DNA of 64,000 nt from positions 1 to 64,000 of the forward strand of contig NZ_SCVD01000034.1 of the NCBI RefSeq assembly GCF_004297125.1. The letters are read 5' to 3'. Each line of letters opens with the position of its first letter. Within the stretch, counting starts at the first letter, position 1. This DNA comes from Phenylobacterium sp. Lineage in GTDB: Bacteria > Pseudomonadota > Alphaproteobacteria > Caulobacterales > Caulobacteraceae. The notes beneath the pieces were generated by a model. The model was not told the origin of the DNA, did no database searches, and saw only the letters and a program-made list of their open reading frames with translations. Made by a program: the position numbers and the translations under genes. This document shows, in pieces, positions 15,127 to 24,402 of this stretch.

Positions 15127-16395
15127 TCACGGGACCGTCACATAGGCGGCGTCTTCGGCGACGATGCTGTGGGTCGGCTTGGCGGCAAACTTCGCGGTCG
15201 GATCGACCTCGAAGCGAACGATCCGACCTTGGAAACGCGACACAGCGAACAGTGTCGGCGTCTTGTCGGCTGTGACCGCGAGATGGGTGAACGACGCGGC
15301 GGGCGACCGGTACAGCACTTGCCTGGACTTCATATCGACGGCCCAGATCTCCTCGGAGCCATGCTTGTGGCTACCGTCCGTCGCTCCGCTGTGCATTAAG
15401 ACGAAGAGCACATCGTTCGCCGCATTGTAGGCGGTGATCTCGTAACCGCCCGGCGCCCAGTCCCGGGGTCCGCCAGACGTCATCTTGAAGCTTTCGATGA
15501 GTCGCGGCGCATCGCCCGCGTCAGACACCCGGTAGACGACACCCGAGTAGGACACGAAGATCAGGTTGCCGGCGCTATCGCGCTGGACATGGGTGAACAG
15601 CGGGTCCTTCTGGGCGTCGAAGATCTGCTCGCTGTACGCCTGCCCGGATGGTCTCCCGTTGGGGCCGAGCTTGACCGTCATCAGGGTGCCGTCGCCGCAG
15701 AGGGTCGAGAACCGATCGCCGGAGGCGGAAGGAATGATAGACCAGCACCCGGGGGTCGGCGCCTCGGCGACAGACTTGCCCGCATTCAGATCGATCACCG
15801 TCACCGAGGTCGCGGGCGTCGCGTTCTGGACCAGCGCGAAGCGGTTGCTGGCGGTCAGTTCGACGATGCCCCTCGCAGTCTGGGTGAGGGCATACTTTTC
15901 CGAGACGAGGATTTCGGCGCCCGGCTTTAGCGTTGCGAGATCGTAGCGACGGAACACCACCTCAGCTGGACCGGACATGATCCGCTTTGGATAGGTCGAA
16001 ACCACATAGGCCGCGCCGCCTCCGCGGGCGACCACCACCTGGCCGTTCAAGCCGACCGTGATGTTGGCTTTGTAGCTCAAGTCGTCGGCGGAATAGATGT
16101 TGACGGACCCAGCCCCGTTCCAGCTGCCGTGGTTGATCAGCACATTGGGTCCAGGCTTCAGGGCAGATTCGACCGTAAGCTGCTCCGGGGGCAGCGGCTC
16201 CTGTGCGACGACCGGGCCGCTCGCGAAAGCGATGGCCGCGGGCAGGACGCCACCGCCAAGGGTGGTGACGAGCCACTTGACGGCAGCGCCCGCAGCGCCC
16301 GGTCCGCGCCGGCTTGAACGTAGGCTCCCCACAGAGAGGAGCGGCGTGGCCGCGGCCGATGGCTCCGACAGGGTCTCGGCGAGCGCTCTGGACAT
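15127..16395 (-). CDS. mauB: Amine dehydrogenase heavy chain
   Basis: 422-aa large subunit of a periplasmic quinoprotein amine dehydrogenase that oxidises primary amines to aldehydes and ammonia. The mature part (from about residue 70) is a beta-propeller with the family segments NHGSWNGAGSVNIYSADDL, VVSTYPKRIMSGP and a PGCWSIIP strand. The N-terminus has an export signal with Arg-Arg (about 29-30) and a hydrophobic stretch ending before QEPLPPEQL. ATG 16395 (AAGG upstream) is preferred over the longer frame to 16497, which would run into the receptor gene. First gene of the mauBEDA-type operon. The substrate cannot be read from the sequence; nearby GABA genes hint at diamines or aminoalkyl compounds. 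Confidence 0.88.
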   Translation of the reverse strand: MSRALAETLSEPSAAATPLLSVGSLRSSRRGPGAAGAAVKWLVTTLGGGVLPAAIAFASGPVVAQEPLPPEQLTVESALKPGPNVLINHGSWNGAGSVNIYSADDLSYKANITVGLNGQVVVARGGGAAYVVSTYPKRIMSGPAEVVFRRYDLATLKPGAEILVSEKYALTQTARGIVELTASNRFALVQNATPATSVTVIDLNAGKSVAEAPTPGCWSIIPSASGDRFSTLCGDGTLMTVKLGPNGRPSGQAYSEQIFDAQKDPLFTHVQRDSAGNLIFVSYSGVVYRVSDAGDAPRLIESFKMTSGGPRDWAPGGYEITAYNAANDVLFVLMHSGATDGSHKHGSEEIWAVDMKSRQVLYRSPAASFTHLAVTADKTPTLFAVSRFQGRIVRFEVDPTAKFAAKPTHSIVAEDAAYVTVP

Positions 16396-16436
16396 GCTGG
16401 TTGCCTTTTCTCTTCGGACCGATCGGCCGCGCTGAA

Positions 16437-18998
16437 TCAGTAGCGGTGCGTCAGCGTCACCCCGACGGTCCGCGGGCGGATGGTCGAGGCGCTCCACACG
16501 TAGAGCGTCCTGCCGGCACCCGTGAGCGGGTGGGTGTCGAACAGGTTAGTCGCGAACACGGAGAGGTCTGTGCCACCGCGGGTGACGCCCAGCCGCGCAT
16601 TGACGATGGTGCTGGCCTCGATACGCGGGATCAGCGGATCGTAGTTGAACACGTCGGGGTCACGCGTTCCGCTCACGCCTGGCCGGCTGGAATAGGTCAC
16701 GTCGGCGCGTACATAGCCGTCCAGCGTCGCCGTTAGAGGGCGCTCGTACTGACCGCTCAGCACCACCCGCCACGGCGCGCCCGCGCCTGAGATCGCAGAA
16801 CCTTTGGCCAGGACTACGGCGCCGTCCTGCGAGACGAGCCCTTCATCAAGCGTGGCGTCTGTGTAGCCGACCGAGGCGCTGAGGACGAGGCCACGGGCCG
16901 GCGAAGCGTCCAGCTGAAGGTCGAAGCCCTTGACGGTGGCCGAGCCGAGGTTGTCCGTGAAGGAGAGCAGGCAAGTGGGAAGCAACAGGCTGGTCTGGAT
17001 GTTCTTCCACTTGATCGCATAGGCGCTGCCCGCGACCGCCAACTTGCCGCCGAAGAACTTGTTCTTCGATCCGACCTCATAGCTCCACACGGAGTCGGAG
17101 CGGTACGTGGCGGGCGTGTCCGGGCGACCCGACGCGTCTGTGTAGCCGTAGCCGATCAGGTCTGCGTCACAGGCCGCGGGGAGCGGAAGCTGCGCTCCGC
17201 CCGGTCGGAAGCCTTTCGACACCGAGGCATAAAGTAGGTTCTGGTCGTCGATACGGTAGTTGACGCTGACCTTCGGTGTGAACGCGGTTTCCGAGGTCTT
17301 GAGGGAGCCGTTGGCGTATACCGGCTCCAGAACGCCCGAACCGAACGGGCAGGTCGGCCCCGTTGGACAGGGAATACCAAACGGGGCGTTGAGGTTGTTC
17401 TCCGGGCCGACCGTATCGAGCGTATAGCGAAGTTTGTTCTTTGAATAACGGGCGCCGGCTGTGACCGATAGCTGTTCCGTCAGTCGGAAGTCGATCTGTC
17501 CGAACAAGGCGGCCTGACGCTCATTGGTGCGGGCGTAGGCGAAGTAACTGCCGGACTCGCCGATCATCGGCGCGCCCCAGACGTTGTGGAAATTGAGATA
17601 ACCAGGCCCGAACGGATCTGCGCCGGTCAGGTCGGGAATGCCGAAGTAGCTCTTGGCGTGGTAGAAGGCGTTCTCCTCGAGGAGCTGTTCGGACACCTGC
17701 CGCGTCTTCGAGTAGAAGAAGCCGGCAACCCACTTCAGCCGGCTGTCCTCGTCAGCGTTCGACTGGATCCGGATTTCCTGGGTGTACGCCTGTTGCTCGT
17801 CGTCGTAGGCGGTGATGCCCTTCTCGCCTGCGAGAGGCACGTCCAGCACGTAGTACTGGAGCGCGTACGGGATGGTGAAGTCCATGTACTGACGCTTGTC
17901 TTGCTCGACGAACGATGTCGTCGAGTAGACCGTGACGGGGCCGGCGTCCCATTCCACATTCAGGGCCGAGACGAAGAGCTCACGACGGCCTTTGCTGGTG
18001 TCCGGGAGCGTCAGAGCGGTCAGCCCGTTGGCCGCCGAAGGCGCGCCGGGCGAGAAGTCCGGAACGACGAACCGTCCGGCGCTCGGGTCTGAACCCGACA
18101 GCCAATAGGAGTCGGCACCGACGCCGACATTCTGCACCTGGTAAAAGACCGACGGAGTGATGGTGAGATTTTCGGCCGGGGCCGCCGCCACGGCGAGTCG
18201 CACGACTTTGGTGGTCACGTCATTGAAGTTCTTGTCCCCCTCGCCAGTCGGCTCGAACCGCAGGCCCTCGCCGTATGAGGCGCCGGTGGGATCCACGACG
18301 GTCAGGGTGGCCGGCACTCTGTCGATCCAGCCGCCCTCCTTGCGGTAGAGCGCGCTCAGTCTGAAGCCCAGACGATCCTGAAGCAGAGGCCCCCCGACAG
18401 CGACGCCAGCTTCGTAGCTCTCAGCGGCGCTGTGGGTGGACGACCCCTCGACGCGCACATGGGCAGCGAAGTCCGTAAGGCTCGGGTTCGGCTGGATGAA
18501 GCGGACTGTGCCGCCTTCGGAGCCTGCGCCGAACAAGGTGCCCTGTGGCCCCCGCAGAACTTCGACGCGCTCAAGGTCGAAGATGACCGGGAGAGAAGCG
18601 CCCGCACCGAAGCCGACCTGCCGAACTTGGATCGGAACATCGTCGACATAGATCCCGGTGGTTGAGGCTCCCGCGTTGGACGACACGCCGCGGACGGCCA
18701 CGTCGCTGCTGCCCGTCACCGTGGGATTGAAGCTCAGACCAGGCGTGAAGCGGACGACGTCCCCGAACTGCTTCACGCCGCGGTCGTCCATCTGCTCCTG
18801 AGTCATTGCGGCCACGCTGATCGGCACGCGCGACAGCGACTGAGCAGAACGCGTCGCAGTGACGACGATCTCCTGAAGCTCGGTGCTGCCGGGGGCGGCC
18901 ACGTCCTGGGCGCGCGCGACACCGGCGGCGCCGCAGGCCCCCAGCGCGAGGAGGCTGGCTCGCGCGACGAGGTGTCTGCGACGTTGCATGTGCGACAT
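16437..18998 (-). CDS. TonB-dependent outer-membrane receptor
   Basis: 853 aa. A signal peptide ends after GVARAQ (about 31). The plug domain follows: EIVVTATRSAQSLSRVPISVAAMT, then VRGVSSNAGASTTGIYVDDVPI. A long 22-strand-type beta-barrel closes with an aromatic residue (VTLTHRY). ATG 18998 has AGGGG 6 nt upstream, better than the frame start at 19046. It lies 41 bp upstream of the amine dehydrogenase heavy-chain gene in the same direction, so it is probably co-transcribed and may bring the amine or a larger amine-containing compound across the outer membrane. Confidence 0.92.
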   Translation of the reverse strand: MSHMQRRRHLVARASLLALGACGAAGVARAQDVAAPGSTELQEIVVTATRSAQSLSRVPISVAAMTQEQMDDRGVKQFGDVVRFTPGLSFNPTVTGSSDVAVRGVSSNAGASTTGIYVDDVPIQVRQVGFGAGASLPVIFDLERVEVLRGPQGTLFGAGSEGGTVRFIQPNPSLTDFAAHVRVEGSSTHSAAESYEAGVAVGGPLLQDRLGFRLSALYRKEGGWIDRVPATLTVVDPTGASYGEGLRFEPTGEGDKNFNDVTTKVVRLAVAAAPAENLTITPSVFYQVQNVGVGADSYWLSGSDPSAGRFVVPDFSPGAPSAANGLTALTLPDTSKGRRELFVSALNVEWDAGPVTVYSTTSFVEQDKRQYMDFTIPYALQYYVLDVPLAGEKGITAYDDEQQAYTQEIRIQSNADEDSRLKWVAGFFYSKTRQVSEQLLEENAFYHAKSYFGIPDLTGADPFGPGYLNFHNVWGAPMIGESGSYFAYARTNERQAALFGQIDFRLTEQLSVTAGARYSKNKLRYTLDTVGPENNLNAPFGIPCPTGPTCPFGSGVLEPVYANGSLKTSETAFTPKVSVNYRIDDQNLLYASVSKGFRPGGAQLPLPAACDADLIGYGYTDASGRPDTPATYRSDSVWSYEVGSKNKFFGGKLAVAGSAYAIKWKNIQTSLLLPTCLLSFTDNLGSATVKGFDLQLDASPARGLVLSASVGYTDATLDEGLVSQDGAVVLAKGSAISGAGAPWRVVLSGQYERPLTATLDGYVRADVTYSSRPGVSGTRDPDVFNYDPLIPRIEASTIVNARLGVTRGGTDLSVFATNLFDTHPLTGAGRTLYVWSASTIRPRTVGVTLTHRY

Positions 18999-19266
18999 GG
19001 AATTCCCCTGTTCCGATCTGGAGATCTTTTGTCTCTCAGGGCGCAATTCTGGGCGGACCGTCGGGGAGGGGTAGGTGCGTAAAGTGCGCGGTAGCGTGTG
19101 CGCAGGTCACCAAGCTGCGCTCGGGACGGCCGGCTTCCGGCCTCAAGCTGATCCTGGCTCGTGCAAGTTCGAGTTGCTTAAGCCGGTCGCCGCAGGGCGG
19201 CCGATGCGAGCACTTGGAAGCGAAGAGGCGGACGGCCGCTGAGCCAGCGGCCACCGTCAGCGACGC

Positions 19267-19647
19267 TTACTTCTTCAGGGTCGCCAGAAAGGCGATCAGA
19301 TGCGCGCGGTCCTCTTGTCTCGGCGTCGAGATCATCATGGCTGAGCCCGGCGCGACGCGTTGCGGCGCAGCGAGGAAACGGTCGAGCTCAGCGACATCGA
19401 AGGTTAGGTTCGTCTTCTTGAGCGCTGGCGTATACCGCGCAAACGATCCCGCGCCAGCCTTGCGACCGACGACGCCGCGCAAATCAGGGCCTATGCCGGC
19501 ATTGCCCTTGACGGTGTGGCACGACACGCAGCGTTGCTGAAAGAGCTTGGCGCCTTCCGCCGCCTTTCCAGTGGTTGCGGCGGCCGCGCTCCCAGCCATG
19601 ACTAGGGCGACACCCGCCACCACGGCCTCTCCAAGGTAACGCCTCAT
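19267..19647 (-). CDS. Class I c-type cytochrome
   Basis: 126 aa. A signal peptide (to AAAA, about 24) is followed by the haem site Cys40-Val-Ser-Cys43-His44 and the downstream sixth-ligand Met (Met104, in PGSAMM), as in mitochondrial-type cytochrome c/c2. AGGAG lies 8 nt before ATG 19647. It is oriented like the receptor and amine dehydrogenase genes and probably carries electrons from the dehydrogenase towards the terminal oxidase. A 268-bp gap separates it from the receptor gene, so it may have its own transcript. Confidence 0.9.
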   Translation of the reverse strand: MRRYLGEAVVAGVALVMAGSAAAATTGKAAEGAKLFQQRCVSCHTVKGNAGIGPDLRGVVGRKAGAGSFARYTPALKKTNLTFDVAELDRFLAAPQRVAPGSAMMISTPRQEDRAHLIAFLATLKK

Positions 19648-19961
19648 CGACTCGACTCCTGCTGCACCGCGCGCATCGCGGACCGCTGGATAGCGATCGC
19701 ACAGGCTTTGCGTTACCTCAGCACCCCGGGCCGCGGCAGGCGCTTAGAAGGCGCCTTTCGGTGCTGCGCGGCCACCACGAGTCCTCAGGCGCACATCTCG
19801 CCGTTGGCGGGCGATCGGGCCCGCGCGCCTCTGACGAACCTGCGCGCCGTTAGCCGCCGCTGCGGTGCTGGAAAGCCACCGTGCGGGGCGCCTTTCACAC
19901 TCCAGCCGACCGCCACGCGACAGCTACGGTGCCGGCATCTCAAACGACGTGATGATGCGCC
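19648..19961. promoter_or_regulatory. Divergent promoter region, cytochrome c / gabT
   Basis: 314 bp between two divergent genes, so at least two promoters should be here. I see no gene and no clear palindrome. Confidence 0.4.
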
Positions 19962-21263
19962 ATGACAAACGCCCAGCTCCTCGCCCGACGTGAACACGCC
20001 CTCCCGCGCGGTATCAGCACGGCCACTCCCATCTTCGCCGCGCGCGCCGAGAACGCGGAACTGTGGGACGTAGACGGGCGACGCTACATCGACTTCGTCG
20101 GCGGCATCGCCGTTCTCGGCGTCGGCCACCGCCACCCGCGGGTCGTTTCAGCGGTGCGTGATCAGCTGGAGTGCTATACCCACACGGCCTTCCAGGTCTG
20201 TGGGTACGAACCCTATGTGGAGCTCGCCGAGCGCCTGAACGCGCTTGCGCCATTCACCGGCGAGGCGAAGACGATCCTGTTCACCACCGGAGCCGAAGCG
20301 GTGGAGAACGCAGTGAAGATCGCGCGCGCCGCGACGAAGCGTCCAGCGGTGATCTCATTCGTCGGTGGGTTCCACGGCCGCTCCATGCTGGGCCTCGCGC
20401 TCACCGGCAAGGTGGCGCCTTACAAGCGCGAGTTCGGCCCGCTCCCCGGGCCGGTCTACCACCTCCCCTTCCCGGCGCCTTACGCTGGCGTGACCGAGGA
20501 GCAGTCGCTTCAGGCACTGGACTTCCTGTTCGCCGCCGACGTTCCCCCATCTCAGGTGGCGGCGATCGTGCTGGAGCCCGTGCAAGGCGAAGGCGGCTTC
20601 CACGTCGCTCCGCCGAGCCTGCTCGCCGCGCTACGCAAGATCTGTGATCACCACGGGATTCTGCTCGTGGCCGACGAGGTGCAGACCGGCTTCGCCCGGA
20701 CCGGCAAGATGTTCGCGATCGAGCATTCAGGCATCGAGCCCGATCTCGTCACGATCGCGAAGTCGCTGGCCGGCGGCCTCCCGCTCGCCGGCGTCATCGG
20801 GCGCTCGTCCGTTATGGACGCCGCCGAGCCCGGCGGCCTGGGCGGCACCTTCGGCGGCTCTCCGCTCGGCTGCGCGGCGGCGCTGGCCGTTCTCGACATC
20901 ATCGCCGAGGAACAACTGCTCACCCGCGCCGATGCGATCGGCGCGCGTCTCCGTGCCTGGACCGAGAAGGTGTCGGCGCGCAATGATATGCCTGCGATCG
21001 CCAACGTCCGAGGCCTCGGGGCGATGATCGGTTTCGACGTCCTCAAAGCGCACGGCGCGAAGGAACCCGACCCGGGAGCCGCCAAGCGGATCGTCGCGGC
21101 AGCCGTTCAGCACGGCCTGCTCGTGCTCTCGGCCGGCATGCAGGGCGAGACCATCCGCTTCCTCCCGCCTCTGACGATCACCGACGAGGTCCTGGAAGAG
21201 GGTCTGACGCGCCTCGAGCAAGCCATGGTCGACATCTCCGCGGATCGTCCCGCCGATGCTTGA
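19962..21263 (+). CDS. gabT: 4-aminobutyrate aminotransferase (class III, PLP)
   Basis: 433 aa, full length for the family. It moves the amino group of GABA (or 5-aminovalerate) to 2-oxoglutarate, giving succinic semialdehyde. PLP-site features are present: the FTTGAEAVENAVKIAR and SFVGGFHGRS segments, VADEVQTGFARTGK with the ring-contacting Asp, and the Schiff-base Lys in TIAKSLAGG. The gene overlaps gabD by 8 bp, forming the usual two-step GABA pathway. It may receive product from the neighbouring amine dehydrogenase if a diamine such as putrescine is the substrate; that is inference. Confidence 0.9.
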   Translation: MTNAQLLARREHALPRGISTATPIFAARAENAELWDVDGRRYIDFVGGIAVLGVGHRHPRVVSAVRDQLECYTHTAFQVCGYEPYVELAERLNALAPFTGEAKTILFTTGAEAVENAVKIARAATKRPAVISFVGGFHGRSMLGLALTGKVAPYKREFGPLPGPVYHLPFPAPYAGVTEEQSLQALDFLFAADVPPSQVAAIVLEPVQGEGGFHVAPPSLLAALRKICDHHGILLVADEVQTGFARTGKMFAIEHSGIEPDLVTIAKSLAGGLPLAGVIGRSSVMDAAEPGGLGGTFGGSPLGCAAALAVLDIIAEEQLLTRADAIGARLRAWTEKVSARNDMPAIANVRGLGAMIGFDVLKAHGAKEPDPGAAKRIVAAAVQHGLLVLSAGMQGETIRFLPPLTITDEVLEEGLTRLEQAMVDISADRPADA

Positions 21264-22740
21264 TGGCCTCGATCTAGCGCGTCCGGAGCTCCTCTCGGGC
21301 CAGAGCCTCATCGATGGCGCGTGGACCGATTGCGAGCGCGTCATCCCTGTGATCAACCCGGCCACGGGCCGGAAGATCGGAGATGTCGGGGACTGCGGCG
21401 CGCACGATGCCGAGCGGGCGGTGGCCGCAGCCAGCCGCGCCCTGCCGGGCTGGCGCGCCATCGCGCCGAGGACGCGGCAGGCCGCCCTGCTGCGCTGGCG
21501 CGAGTTGATCCTCGCGAACGCCGAAGACCTGGCCCGCATCCTGACCGCCGAGCAGGGCAAGCCGCTGGTCGAGGCTCGCGGCGAGATCCACTACGCGGCG
21601 AGTTTTCTCGAGTGGTTCGCAGAGGAAGCCAAGCGGGCCTACGGCGACATCATCCCGGGACATCAGCCTGACAAGCGTCTGCTGGTCCTGAGGGAGCCCG
21701 TGGGCGTCGTTGGCGCGATCACCCCGTGGAACTTCCCGGCAGCAATGATCACCCGGAAGGTGGGGCCTGCCCTCGCCGTTGGCTGCACTATGGTCCTAAA
21801 GCCTTCGGAGCTGACACCTTATACCGCACTGGCTCTGGCGCGCTTGGCGGTCGAATCAGCGCTGATCCCGCCAGGCGTCTTCAACGTGGTTGTCGGAGAG
21901 GCCGAGCCGATCGGTGCCGTGCTCACGCAGGACCCCCGGGTGCGGAAATTCTCTTTCACCGGCTCCACAGCGGTCGGCAAGATGCTCGGAGCGCGTTGCA
22001 TGAGCACCGTCAAGCGGGTGTCGCTTGAGCTCGGCGGCAACGCGCCGTTCATCGTGTTCGACGATGCCGACCTCGGCCAGGCCGTCGAAGGCGCCATCGC
22101 TTCCAAGTTTCGCAACACTGGACAAACCTGCGTCTGCGCCAATCGCCTGCTGGTGCAGTCCGGCGTCTATTCAGCGTTCGCCGAGCACCTGGCCGAGCGC
22201 GTTTCAGAGCTGGCGGTCGGCGACGGGCTGAAGGGGCAGATGGATCAGGGCCCGCTCATCAACGAAGCCGCCCTGCGGAAGGTTGAACGCCACGTAGAGG
22301 ACGCCAGGGCCGGCGGAGCCTCGGCTTTGACCGGAGGCCATGCGCTCCCCGGCGAAGGCTGCTTCTACGCGCCGACAGTCCTGGTCGACGTGGCACCGGA
22401 TGCTCTCCTGTGCCGTGAAGAGACGTTCGGGCCCGTGGCGGGTCTGGTCCGGTTCGAGACCGAGGCCGAGGCCATCGGCCTCGCCAATGAGGGCACCGCC
22501 GGGCTCGCCAGCTATCTCTACACGCGGGACCTCGACCGCGCCTTCCGCGTCACCGAGGCCCTTCGCTACGGGATGGTCGGCGTCAATACCGGGCTCATCT
22601 CGACAGAGGTTGCTCCGTTCGGCGGCGTCCGTGAGTCCGGCCTCGGCCGCGAAGGGGCGCGGCAAGGGCTGGACGATTATCTCGACTACAAGCTCATGTG
22701 CCTAGGCTTGGCGCCCGATCCTGGGGGCCGCTCCGGCTAG
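21256..22740 (+). CDS. gabD: Succinate-semialdehyde dehydrogenase
   Basis: 494-aa aldehyde dehydrogenase. The catalytic Glu is in SLELGGNAPFIVF and the nucleophile Cys in NTGQTCVCANR. The NAD(P)-binding glycine motif FTGSTAVG and the closing segment EVAPFGGVRESGLGREG are present. It converts succinic semialdehyde to succinate. The 8-bp overlap with gabT and the same direction mark a two-gene operon. Its length and motifs are those of the GabD/SSADH class; a broader aldehyde range is possible. Confidence 0.9.
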   Translation: MLDGLDLARPELLSGQSLIDGAWTDCERVIPVINPATGRKIGDVGDCGAHDAERAVAAASRALPGWRAIAPRTRQAALLRWRELILANAEDLARILTAEQGKPLVEARGEIHYAASFLEWFAEEAKRAYGDIIPGHQPDKRLLVLREPVGVVGAITPWNFPAAMITRKVGPALAVGCTMVLKPSELTPYTALALARLAVESALIPPGVFNVVVGEAEPIGAVLTQDPRVRKFSFTGSTAVGKMLGARCMSTVKRVSLELGGNAPFIVFDDADLGQAVEGAIASKFRNTGQTCVCANRLLVQSGVYSAFAEHLAERVSELAVGDGLKGQMDQGPLINEAALRKVERHVEDARAGGASALTGGHALPGEGCFYAPTVLVDVAPDALLCREETFGPVAGLVRFETEAEAIGLANEGTAGLASYLYTRDLDRAFRVTEALRYGMVGVNTGLISTEVAPFGGVRESGLGREGARQGLDDYLDYKLMCLGLAPDPGGRSG

Positions 22741-22810
22741 CCTGAGAATTGCTTCTGGTCGCGGCCGGTTCGCCAGCCGCGGTCAGGGTATGCCCTCACT
22801 GAGGCTCGAG

Positions 22811-22842
22811 AAAAAAGCCGCGGGCCCGGCTGGGCCCGCGGC
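22811..22842 (-). terminator. Rho-independent terminator for the permease gene
   Basis: GCCGCGGGCCC (22817-22827) and GGGCCCGCGGC (22832-22842) form a perfect 11-bp stem with a GGCT loop. On the minus strand the stem is followed by six Ts (AAAAAA at 22811-22816), so it serves the permease gene that ends at 22938. It may also slow read-through from gabD. Confidence 0.85.
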
Positions 22843-22937
22843 AGGATGCTGCCCACGCCAGGGAGGTGAGCGGGCGGCTTGGGCTCCTTGTCAGGAGATG
22901 CCGCGCAGCGCGGCGGCGCCCCTCGACGATCTGCGCG

Positions 22938-24344
22938 TCATGTCTCTCGCAAGTCGGCGCCAGTCTGCGCCCGGATACCCTTCCGACGGAGTCGATCGAC
23001 CAACCCGTAGGCCGCGAGCACCACTGCAAGGCTGAGCAGGCTGGCGTGCAGCTGACTGGCGAGGTCTGGCGTGAAGGCCATCGCGGCCAGGACGCCCATC
23101 ATCGCGACGACGGCGGCATAGGCTGTCCATGGGAAGAACCAAAGCTTCAGGGTCAGAGGTCGCCCTTCCGCCTGAGCGCGCCGCCGCAGGACCATCTGTG
23201 AGCCAGCGATCAGCAGATAGACGAACAGAATGATGGCACCCGAGGCGTTCACGAGGAACGCGAAGACCCCCCCCGGCGAGACGGCTGAAACGCCCACGCC
23301 GACGAAGCCGAACAGGGTGCAGAAGATGATGGCGCGCGCGGGTACGCCCCAGCTGCTGAGCCCGACGAGCCACTGCGGCGCGTCGTTGCGGCCCGCGAGG
23401 GTGAAGAGCACCCGGGAGGCCACGTATATGCCGGAATTCAGGCACGACAGCACCGCGACGAGGACAACCATTTGCATGAGGATGGCGGCGCCGGGAATGC
23501 CGATGACCGTCAGCGCGGCGGTGAAGGGCGACTGACCGGGCTGGACCTGGACCCAGGGCATTACCGCCACGATCAGGCCCACTGCGCCCACATAGAACAC
23601 GACGATGCGCGCCACGAGCGTGGTGGTAAGCTTGGCGACAAGCTCGGCCGAATCCTCCGCCTCGGCCGCTGCGACGGTGACGATCTCGGCACCCACCAGC
23701 GCGAAGATCACGCTCGTCGTGCCGGCGGCGACCGCCCACCAGCCGCGCGGCGCGAAGCCGCCATGGTCGACCAGATTGCCCCAGGTGGCGTCAGTCCCTG
23801 GGGGCAGGCCGAAGGCATAGGCCGCGGCCACAACGATGAAGGCGATGATCGCCGCCACCTTGATCGAGGAGAACCAGAACTCGAACTCCCCATAGGAGCG
23901 CGTGGACAGGAGGTTGGCGCCTGTCAGCACCACCATGAGCGCCAATCCGATCTGCCATGCGGGCAGCGGAATCCAACTGGCGACAATGTTGGCCCCGGCG
24001 ATGGCCTCGATGGCCACGACCACCACCCAGAAGTACCAGTAGAGCCAGCCTGCGATGAAGCCCGCCCAGTTTCCCAGCGCCAGACGTGGGAACTCCGTAA
24101 AGGACCCGACGTGCGGATGGGCGACGGCCATCTCACCCAGCATCCGCATCACAACAAGGACGAGCAGGCCCGCGAGTGCGTAGCTGACCACCGCAGCGGG
24201 CCCGACCGCGGCGATGGCCGCGCTGCTGCCGACGAACAGACCAGCCCCGATGATCCCTCCGATCGAGATCATCGTCACGTGTCGGGGCTTCAACGTGCGC
24301 GCGAGTTGCGGCGCAGGCACCTGGCCGACAGGTTCCGTCACCAC
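22938..24344 (-). CDS. Amino acid permease, GabP-like (APC superfamily)
   Basis: 468 aa with about twelve hydrophobic helices. The APC/AAT signature opens the first helix (HVTMISIGGIIGAGLFVGS). A conserved Glu is in FALVGAEIVTVAAAEAED. Starts GTG 24344 or the adjacent GTG 24341, with GGGGA 6 nt upstream. Its place next to gabT-gabD, with a strong terminator between, suggests GABA or a related amine/amino acid as substrate. AAT-family members share these motifs, so the substrate is inference. Confidence 0.85.
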   Translation of the reverse strand: MVTEPVGQVPAPQLARTLKPRHVTMISIGGIIGAGLFVGSSAAIAAVGPAAVVSYALAGLLVLVVMRMLGEMAVAHPHVGSFTEFPRLALGNWAGFIAGWLYWYFWVVVVAIEAIAGANIVASWIPLPAWQIGLALMVVLTGANLLSTRSYGEFEFWFSSIKVAAIIAFIVVAAAYAFGLPPGTDATWGNLVDHGGFAPRGWWAVAAGTTSVIFALVGAEIVTVAAAEAEDSAELVAKLTTTLVARIVVFYVGAVGLIVAVMPWVQVQPGQSPFTAALTVIGIPGAAILMQMVVLVAVLSCLNSGIYVASRVLFTLAGRNDAPQWLVGLSSWGVPARAIIFCTLFGFVGVGVSAVSPGGVFAFLVNASGAIILFVYLLIAGSQMVLRRRAQAEGRPLTLKLWFFPWTAYAAVVAMMGVLAAMAFTPDLASQLHASLLSLAVVLAAYGLVDRLRRKGIRAQTGADLRET

Positions 24345-24402
24345 GAAATTTCCCCAAATCTGATCTGCATCGGAATCCCGATAGGCCCGCCTCGAAGTCC
24401 CC

